Shown here piece by piece: positions 1 to 10,000 of a DNA stretch of 64,000 nt. Numbering within the stretch: the stretch's first letter is position 1; each line of letters opens with the position of its first letter. The stretch is from contig JADJRT010000021.1 of the NCBI GenBank assembly GCA_016712035.1, forward strand, positions 1 to 64,000. The letters are read 5' to 3'. A program made the position numbers and the translations under genes. The notes beneath the pieces are model-generated. The model made no database searches. It was not told the origin of the DNA and worked only from the letters and a program-made list of their open reading frames with translations. The stretch is from Flammeovirgaceae bacterium (GTDB taxonomy: Bacteria > Bacteroidota > Bacteroidia > Cytophagales > Cyclobacteriaceae).

Positions 1-1064
1 GTAAATGTTGCAGGCAGCCAGGCAGGCATCAATTATGAATTATTCAATGGTGGTACTTCGTTAAGTTCAACGACAGCGGGTACCGGTGGTGCGATTAATT
101 TAGTAACGAGTGCGCTTACCGCGAACACGACAATCACAGTCAGAGCTACCAATCCGGTAACGAGCTGTTCAGTATTATTGACAGGCACGAGTGTAGTAAC
201 GGTTAACCCGATTCCGGTTACACCAACGATTGGTCCGGTTGGTCCGGTAGTAGTGTGAGGGCACAGCTGCGATAGTGCTAACGAGCAGTGCAGGTGCAGG
301 CAATCAATGGTATAAAGATGGCAGCCTGATAGGCGGCGCTACGGCTAACAACCTTAAACATTACAACAGCTCCTGGCAACAGTGGCAACTATACAGTTAT
401 CAGTACGGTATCAGGCTGTTCTTCTTTAGTGTCAGCAGCGACCAGTGTAACGATTAATGCCTTACCATTAGTTACTCCAATAGTAACTCCGGCCACGACA
501 ACAGTTTGCAATGGCAGTACCGTAACAGTGAATGTTGCAGGCAGTCAGGCTGGCATCAATTATGAATTATTCAATGGTGGTACTTCGTTAAGTTCAACGA
601 CAGCGGGTACCGGTGGTGCGATTAATTTAGTAACGAGTGCGCTTACCGCGAACACGACAATCACAGTCAGAGCTACGAATCCGGTAACGAGCTGTTCAGT
701 ATTACTGACAGGCACGAGTGTAGTAACAGTGAACCCGATTCCTGTAACTCCTACAATAAACCCGGTTGGACCGGTAGTAGTTTGTGAGGGCACAGCCGCG
801 ATTGTGCTAACGAGCAGTGCAGGTGCGGGCAATCAATGGTATAAAGATGGCGCACTGATAGGCGGAGCTACGGCTACAACCTTAAACATTACAACACTCC
901 CTGGCAACAGTGGCAGCTATACAGTTATCAGTACGGTGAGTGGTTGTGCTTCAGGGGTATCGGCAGCTGTGGCTGTAACTATTAATCAATTGCCGCTGAC
1001 AAGCGTTGGGGTTTCTCCTGTGTCAGCAATAATTTGTAGTGGAAGCACAGTTACAGTTTCTTAA
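1..1064 (+). repeat. 528-bp tandem Ig-like modules of the adhesin
   Basis: The bases from 1 recur almost unchanged from 528. The 527-bp offset equals a 528-bp (176-codon) period minus two bases missing near 252 plus one extra near 340. A third, strongly diverged copy follows, with a one-base loss near 1062. Each module holds a half with INYELFNGGTSL and an Ig-like half with GNQWYKDG. Near-identity of copies one and two implies recent duplication. Confidence 0.85.
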
Positions 1065-4000
1065 CCGGAACCGAAACGGGAATTAACTATCAACTTTTTG
1101 ATGGGCCATCGCCCTTAAGTGCGGCAGTAGCTGGAACTGGTGTCATTAACATTACAACAACTCCTATAATTGCAAATATTACTATTTCTGTATTTGCAAC
1201 AAATCCAGTAACAGGCTGTGCAATTCTACTAGGTGGAACAACAGCTGTCACATTAAGTGCCACAATACCAACGCCCATTATTTCACCGCCAGGTCCGCTG
1301 GCTGTTTGTGTTGGCGATCCTGCTGTTATTCTTACCAGCAGTGCAGCTAGTGGTAATCAATGGTACAAAGATGGCGTACCCATTTCAGGTGCAATTAATC
1401 AAACCTTAAGCGTATCTACAGGTGTTGTTAATAGTGGAAGTTATACAGTTATTGAAACACAGGCAGGATGTACCTCCGGGGTTTCTACCGCAGTTGATAT
1501 CACTGTCAATTCAATAGCAAGTCAACCACCAGCTCCGAATCCTGCGCCAATTTGTGTGGGCGGAACAATTCCAACATTAACAGCTGTTGGTACTAACTTA
1601 ATCTGGTATTCAGATGCTGGACTTACTACTCAAGTGGGAACAGGAAGTCCATTTACTCCAACCGCAGCCGAAGTAAACACTGCCGTAGCAGGAACTTATT
1701 CTTTATATGTAACTCAAACGATTGGGTGCGAAAGTCTGCCTACTCAAGTTGATGTGCTGGTTAACCCCGCTGTAACAGTAGATGCTGGCACTGATTCAGA
1801 TTTATGTTTAGGACAAAATATAACACTGGGCGGAAGCCCAACGGCTTCGGGTGGCTCGGGTTCATATACATACAGTTGGACAAGTGTTCCTGCGGGATTT
1901 ACAAGTACGCAATCAAATCCAGTTGTAACTCCTGTACTTGGTCTTACAACATACCAGGTATTGGTAACTGATGCCTTTGGTTGTCAGGGTACCGCGCAGG
2001 TTGATATAACCGTTTATGAAATCCCGACTTTCACCGTTACCAACAACACAAGTGGTGGAACTGGTGAAGTGTGCAGTGGTTCAGCAATTAATATTTCTTT
2101 GACAAGTCCAACGGCAGGGGCAACCATCACTCTTCAGAATGTAAATTATGGGGCAGTAACAGGTGGTGTTTATGCTGCTGGCGGAGCATTCGTTTCAGGA
2201 AACATTATTACTGAGCCATCGGGATTAGTTAATCCAACCAATGCACCCATTAGTATAAATTATATTTTTAGCGTAGCTACTCCTAACTGCTCAAATCCGA
2301 TAACACAACAGTCACAAATTGTTGTGAATCCAACACCAACCATGAGCACGGTTAATAGTGCTACTCAAATCTGTAGCAACAGTTCGGTGAATATCGTTTT
2401 GAATAGTCCAACTTCAGGTGCAACCATTCGATTAGCATCAGTAAATTATGGATCGGCTTCAGGTACATTACTGACAGGTGCGACATTTACTCCAGGCGCT
2501 TCGATAACAGAGACATTAATTAATAGTACGGCATCTGCGGTTACCGTTCAATATAATTTTGAAGTATTAGCAAATGGTTGTACTACGGCAGGATTTTCTG
2601 AAAGTGTTTTAGTAAATCCTAATCCAACGTTTATCATAAGTAATACACTCCCTGAGATTTGTAGTGGAGCAAATACAAACATCTTATTTGGAAGTGGAAC
2701 CGCAGGACACCAAATAAATGTTGTTAATGTTTTTTATGGTTTAGTTACAGGAGGAACCGTAATTCCTGGAGTTACAACATTCACAAGCGCCACACCACTT
2801 TTTGAAGCGTTGTCCAACAACACGAATGCCGCCATTGATGTTGTTTATGAATTTAATGTAACAACGCCAGCAACAACACCAATATGTCCACTGGCTCCGG
2901 TAAGCCAGTTCGCAACCGTGCGAGTAAACCCAAATCCAACAGTTACAGCAACTAATAATTCTGGTGGAGGTACAGGAATTATTTGTAGTGGAAATCCAGT
3001 TAGTATTTTATTGAACACTCCCGTGAGTGGTGGACAAGTTCGATTAAAAAGTATAAACTATGGCGGTGCATCAGGAACACTTACCGCTGGCGCGATCTTC
3101 GTTAATGGACAAACGATTAATGAGATTGTTACAAATACGACTGCCATTCCAATTATTGTTGCCTATGAATTTGAAGCTCTTGTAGGAGTCTGCGGACCAA
3201 GTTTAAGTCAGATAGTAAATGTTGATGTTCGTCCGGTTCCGAATGTAGTAGCATTACCAGCGAGTCAAACGATCTGCAGTGGCGCAACAACAAGCGTAGC
3301 GTTGAGTACAACGAATGGCGTAGCTGGCGCGACTTACAGTTGGACGCGTGTAGATGCAGGTGTGAGTGGCGTACTGGTTGGTTCAGGTGCTACTATAAAT
3401 GAAACATTAACAGCAACAGGTTCTACACCAGGAACTGCTACTTATACAATCACACCAGCAGCAGGCGGTTGCAATGGTACGCCTATTACAGTAATCGTAA
3501 CAGTCAATCCGTTACCGGATGTAGTAGCTGCTCCTGCGTCAGAGACGATCTGTAGTGGCACGACATCGAATATAAATTTAAGCACAAGCAATGGCGTTGC
3601 GGGAGCTACCTATAGTTGGACAGTTGTCCAAAGCAACGTAAGCGGAGCAACTTCCGGCTTTGGTACCAGCATCAATCAGACTTTAACCGCAACAACGAGT
3701 TCAGCTGGTACGGCTACCTATACCATCACGCCAAGTGCGAATGGTTGCACAGGTACTCCGATAGTAGTTGTAGTAACAGTAAGCCCGGTTCCAAATGTAG
3801 TAGCATTACCAGCGAGTCAGACGATTTGCAGCGGAGCTACAACAAGCGTAGCGTTGAGTACAACGAATGGCGTAGCTGGCGCGACTTACAGTTGGACGCG
3901 TGTAGATGCAGGTGTGAGTGGCGTACTGGTTGGTTCAGGTGCTACTATAAATGAAACATTAACAGCAACAGGTTCTACAGCAGGAACTGCTACTTATACA

Positions 4001-7000
4001 ATCACACCAGCAGCAGGCGGTTGCAATGGCACGCCAATTACAGTTATCGTAACAGTCAATCCGTTACCGGATGTAGTTGCTGCGCCTGCATCAGAAACAA
4101 TTTGTAGTGGTGCGACTTCGAATATAAATTTAAGCACAAGCAATGGCGTTGCGGGAGCTACTTATAGCTGGACCGTTGTTCAAAGCAATGTAAGTGGCGC
4201 GACATCAGGCTTTGGCACGAGCATCAATCAAACCTTAACCGCGACTACGAGCAGTGCGGGCGCGGCTACGTATACCATCACACCAAGTGCGAATGGTTGC
4301 ACGGGTACTCCGATAGTAGTTGTAGTAACAGTAAGTCCGGTTCCAAATGTAGTAGCATTACCAGCGAGTCAAACGATCTGCAGTGGAGCAACAACAAGCG
4401 TGGCGTTAAGCACAACGAATGGAGTAGCAGGCGCGACTTACAGTTGGACACGTGTAGATGCAGGCGTGAGTGGCGTGCTGATTGGATCAGGTACAACAAT
4501 CAATGAAACCTTAACAGCTACCGGTTCAGTGGCCGGTACTGCTACCTATACAATCACACCAGCTGCAGGCGGCTGCAACGGTACCCCTATTACAGTAATC
4601 GTAACAGTTAATCCGTTACCGGATGTAGTTGCTGCGCCTGCATCAGAAATAATTTGTAGTGGCACGACATCGAATATAAATTTAAGTACGAGCAATGGCG
4701 TTGCCGGTGCAACATATAGCTGGACGGTTGTTCAGAGCAATGTAAGCGGAGCGACTTCAGGTTTTGGTACGAGCATCAACCAGACATTAACAGCAACAAC
4801 GAGTTCAGCGGGCACCGCTACGTATACCATCACGCCAAGTGCGAATGGTTGCACAGGTTCTCCGATCAATGTTGTAGTAACAGTAAGTCCGGTTCCGAAT
4901 GTAGTAGCATTACCCGCGAGTCAAACGATTTGCAGTGGAGCAACCACAAGTGTGGCATTAAGCACAACGAATGGCGTAGCAGGCGCTACTTACAATTGGA
5001 CACGTGTAGATGCAGGTGTAAGTGGAGTACTGATTGGAGCAGGAGCCACGATTAATGAAACTTTAACAGCAACTGGATCAACAGCTGGTATCGCTACTTA
5101 TACAATCACACCAGCAGCTGGCGGGTGCAATGGTACGCCTATTACAGTAAGCGTAACGGTCAATGCGTTACCGGATGTAGTGCTGCTCCAGCGTCAGAGA
5201 CGATCTGCAGTGGCACAACATCGAATATAAATTTAAGCACAAGCAATGGCGTAGCAGGAGCTACCTATAGTTGGACAGTTGTCCAAAGCAATGTGAGCGG
5301 AGCGACTTCTGGCTTTGGCACGAGTATCAATCAAACATTAACCGCGACTACGAGCAGTGCAGGTACGGCTACATATACCATCACGCCAAGTGCGAATGGT
5401 TGCACAGGTACTCCGATCAATGTAATTGTAACGGTAAGTCCGGTTCCGAATGTAATTGCGTTACCAGCGAGTCAGACGATCTGTAGCGGAGCGACAACTA
5501 ATATTGCCTTAAGCACTACGAATGGCGTTGCCGGTGCAACATATAGCTGGACGGTAGTACAGAGTGGCGTGAGCGGAGCGACAGCCAATACCGGAGCCAC
5601 GATAAATGAAACCTTAACTGCGACCGGTTCAGTTGCTGGTACTGCTACGTATACAATTACGCCAACTGCAGGCAGTTGCAATGGCACACCAATCACTGTA
5701 ATCGTAACAGTCAATCCGTTACCGGATGTAGTTGCTGCTCCTGCGTCAGAGACGATCTGTAGTGGCACGACATCGAATATAAATTTAAGCACAAGTAATG
5801 GCGTTGCGGGAGCTACTTATAGTTGGACGGTTGTTCAGAGCAACGTAAGCGGAGCAACTTCCGGCTTTGGTACCAGCATCAATCAGACTTTAACCGCGAC
5901 AACAAGTTCAGCGGGTACCGCTACGTATACCATCACGCCAAGTGCGAATGGTTGCACAGGTACTCCGATAGTAGTTGTAGTAACAGTAAGTCCGGTTCCA
6001 AATGTAGTAGCATTACCAGCGAGTCAAACGATCTGCAGTGGAGCAATAACAAGCGTGGCGTTAAGCACAACGAATGGCGTAGCAGGCGCGACTTATAGTT
6101 GGACACGCGTAGATGCAGGCGTAAGTGGCGTACTGATTGGATCAGGTACAACAATCAATGAAACCTTAACAGCGACCGGTTCAGTGGCCGGTACTGCTAC
6201 TTATACAATCACACCAGCTGCAGGCGGCTGCAACGGCACCCCGATTACAGTAATCGTAACAGTTAATCCGTTACCGGATGTAGTTGCGCGCCTGCATCAG
6301 AAACAATTTGCAGTGGCACGACATCGAATATAAATTTAAGTACGAGCAATGGCGTTGCCGGCGCTACATATAGCTGGACAGTTGTTCAGAGCAATGTAAG
6401 CGGAGCGACTTCAGGCTTTGGTACGAGCATCAACCAGACATTAACAGCAACAACGAGTTCAGCGGGCACCGCTACGTATACCATCACGCCAAGTGCGAAT
6501 GGTTGCACAGGTTCTCCGATCAATGTTGTAGTAACAGTAAGTCCGGTTCCGAATGTAGTAGCATTACCCGCGAGTCAAACGATTTGCAGTGGAGCAACAA
6601 CAAGCGTAGCGTTAAGCACAACGAATGGCGTAGCAGGCGCTACTTACAATTGGACACGTGTAGATGCAGGTGTAAGTGGAGTACTGATTGGAGCAGGCGC
6701 CGCGATTAATGAAACTTTAACAGCGACTGGTTCAGTAGCTGGTATCGCTACGTATACCATCACCCCAGCAGCAGGCGGTTGCAATGGTACACCTATTACA
6801 GTAATCGTAACGGTTAATCCGTTACCGGATGTTGTTGCAGCTCCAGCGTCAGAGACGATCTGCAGTGGCACGACTTCGAATATAAATTTAAGCACGAGCA
6901 ATGGCGTTGCGGGAGCTACGTATAGTTGGACAGTTGTCCAAAGCAATGTAAGCGGAGCGACTTCTGGCTTTGGCACGAGTATCAATCAAACCTTAACCGC

Positions 7001-10000
7001 GACTACGAGCAGTGCGGGCACGGCTACGTATACCATCACACCAAGTGCGAATGGTTGCAACGGTACTCCGATAGTAGTTGTAGTAACAGTAAGTCCGGTT
7101 CCAAATGTAGTAGCATTACCTGCGAGTCAGACGATTTGCAGTGGCGCAACAACAGGCATTGCATTAAGCACAACGAATGGAGTAGGAGGCGCGACTTATA
7201 GCTGGACCCGTGTAGATGCAGGCGTAAGTGGAGTATTAGTTGGATCAGGCCCATCGATCAATGAAACCTTAACAGCTACCGGTTCAGTGGCCGGTACTGC
7301 GACCTATACAATCACGCCAGCAGCAGGAGGTTGCAATGGTACGCCTATTACAGTAATCGTAACAGTTAATCCGTTACCGGATGTAGTTGCTGCTCCGAAT
7401 GCAGAGACGATCTGTAGTGGTACGACCTCGAATATAAATTTAAGCACAAGCAATGGCGTAGCAGGAGCTACCTATAGCTGGACAGTTGTTCAGAGCAATG
7501 TAAGCGGAGCAACTTCAGGTTTTGGCACGAGTATCAATCAGACCTTAACAGCAACTACAAGTTCAGCGGGTACCGCTACGTATACCATCACGCCAAGTGC
7601 GAATGGTTGCACAGGTACTCCGATCAATATTGTAGTAACGGTAAGTCCGGTTCCGAATGTAGTAGCGTTACCTGCGAGTCAGACGATCTGCAGTGGTGCA
7701 ACAACAGGCATTGCATTAAGCACAACGAATGGAGTAGGAGGCGCGACTTATAGCTGGACCCGTGTAGATGCAGGCGTGAGTGGAGTATTAGTTGGATCAG
7801 GCCCATCAATCAATGAAACCTTAACAGCGACTGGTTCAGTGGCTGGTACGGCCACCTATACAATAACACCAGCAGCAGGCGGTTGCAATGGAACGCCTAT
7901 TACAGTAATCGTAACAGTTAATCCGTTACCGGATGTAGTTGCGGCACCAGCATGCAGAGGCGATCTGCAGTGGTGCGACCTCGAATATAAATTTAAGTAC
8001 GAGCAATGGCGTTGCAGGAGCTACGTATAGCTGGACCGTTGTTCAGAGCAATGTAAGCGGAGCAACTTCAGGTTTTGGCACGAGTATCAATCAGACCTTA
8101 ACAGCAACTACAAGTTCAGCGGGTACCGCTACGTATACCATCACGCCAAGTGCGAATGGCTGCACGGGTACTCCGATCAATATTGTAGTAACGGTAAGTC
8201 CTAAGCCAATAATTACAAATACCGCACTACAATTATTAACAACAATTTGCAGTAATACTGTCTTAAACTTTACACCAGTTTCAACTACTGACCCTGCTAC
8301 ACTCTATTCATGGACTAGTGTTGTAAGTGGAAGTACATTTACTGGAGTATTAGCAAGTGGAACAGGTACAATTACCGATACACCGGTTAATACAGGAAAC
8401 ACAGTTGGCTATGTGACTTATACTATTACACCAGAAGTAGCCGGTTGTTTTGGAAATTCTGTCAACTATATAGTTACGGTATTTCCAACCCCAACAGCAG
8501 ATGGATCTGATATAATTATTTGCAGCGGTCAAAATGCAGTAGTCTTAATTAATTCGTTACCCAATAATGTTGCGGGGACAACATTTAGTTGGGTGGCAGT
8601 TCCGTCTGCAAATGTTCTTGGAGCAGCAAATGGTAATGGATCAACTATTAGTCAAACCTTGTCGGTGACTGACTTTACAACAGGTACTGTGGTTTATCAA
8701 ATCACACCATCAGCAAATGGTTGTGCTGGGGCTGTAAAAAATATTACGATCACGATTAACCCGCTCCCCACTGCGGATGCAGGAGTGGATTATCAAGTTT
8801 GTGAGCCAACGGTTATTCCATTAAGTGGACTGATTGGAGGTGCGGCTACATCGGGTACATGGACAATAGTAACAGGAGCCGGAAGTATTTCTGCCAGTAC
8901 AGTCGCTGGCAACACGGTGACTGCAAACTATACGGTTAACCCTTCGGATATTGCTACAACTATTGTATTAAAATTGGAATCTAACGACCCGGATCTTGGA
9001 GAACCATGTACGATAGCTTCTGATTTATTAAGTATTCAAATTAATCGCAGACCAACGGTTATTGCTCCTGCTGATTTCGTGGTTTGTGAACCAGCTAATT
9101 TATTAGCCTCACCAATAAGCTTAAGTGGTACGATTGGTGGAAGTGCAACAACAGGTTTGTGGAGTATCGTTTCAGGAGCAGGGACGTTGGGTGCTTCAAA
9201 TCTTGTGGGTTCGCTCGTTAACACGCAATACACTATCGATGCATCGGACATTGGAACAACAATTACATTAAGACTAACCACAAATGATCCTGATGGTCCT
9301 GGTGGGCCGTGTACTGAGGAGTTTGAAGATATTGATATTACAATCAATCAAGCTGCGGTTGTTTCGGCTGGTCCAGACTTACAACTATGTCGGGATACAC
9401 CATCCATTTTATTGCAAGGGTCACATTCAGGTGCGCCTACAACGCTGGCGTGGAACGGAGGCTTAGGTTTGTTCTCAGATCCAACTTTAGCTCAACCATT
9501 ATATTCGTTTAATGATCCCACAGAAGTGAATGCAACGGTTGTGTTAACACTAACAGCCCTTGATCCTGATGGGTTAGGGCCTTGTTCGGCTGTTGCCGAC
9601 CAAATGAATTTAAAGATCAATCCATTACCGGTCGTTGTTTATACGGGATTGCCTCCAGGAGCTCCTTCATCGTTGGCGGAAAATGGTCCACCTATAACTC
9701 TTACTGGAAATTTGGCTGGCGGTGCATTTACCATTCTTCCAACATCTTCGGTAATAGGGAGTACGTTTATTAATGTGGTAGATAGGGCGGTATTTGATCC
9801 AAGTGCAGCGGATCTGGGATCTAATTTCATCAAATACACATATACCGATGGTAATGGCTGCACAAACTTTGACGAGCAAGAGGTATTTATTAATCCCGTT
9901 ACTACTATCGACTTTGCCGTTCAGGGGGCGGTACTAAACGGAATTGGAGAGTTTGAACTGTGTTCTGATTTAGGTTTGGTTAAATTACTTGGTTTCCCTG

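Noticed and set aside
3616..7254. Open frames on both strands inside the repeat array
   Set aside because: They recur at the same offset in each unit and arise from the repeat's codon pattern; they have no start context or homology.
3233..8199. Regular repeats that could suggest a CRISPR array or satellite
   Set aside because: The unit is 552 bp, fully coding and without spacers; it encodes paired PKD-like domains of one protein.
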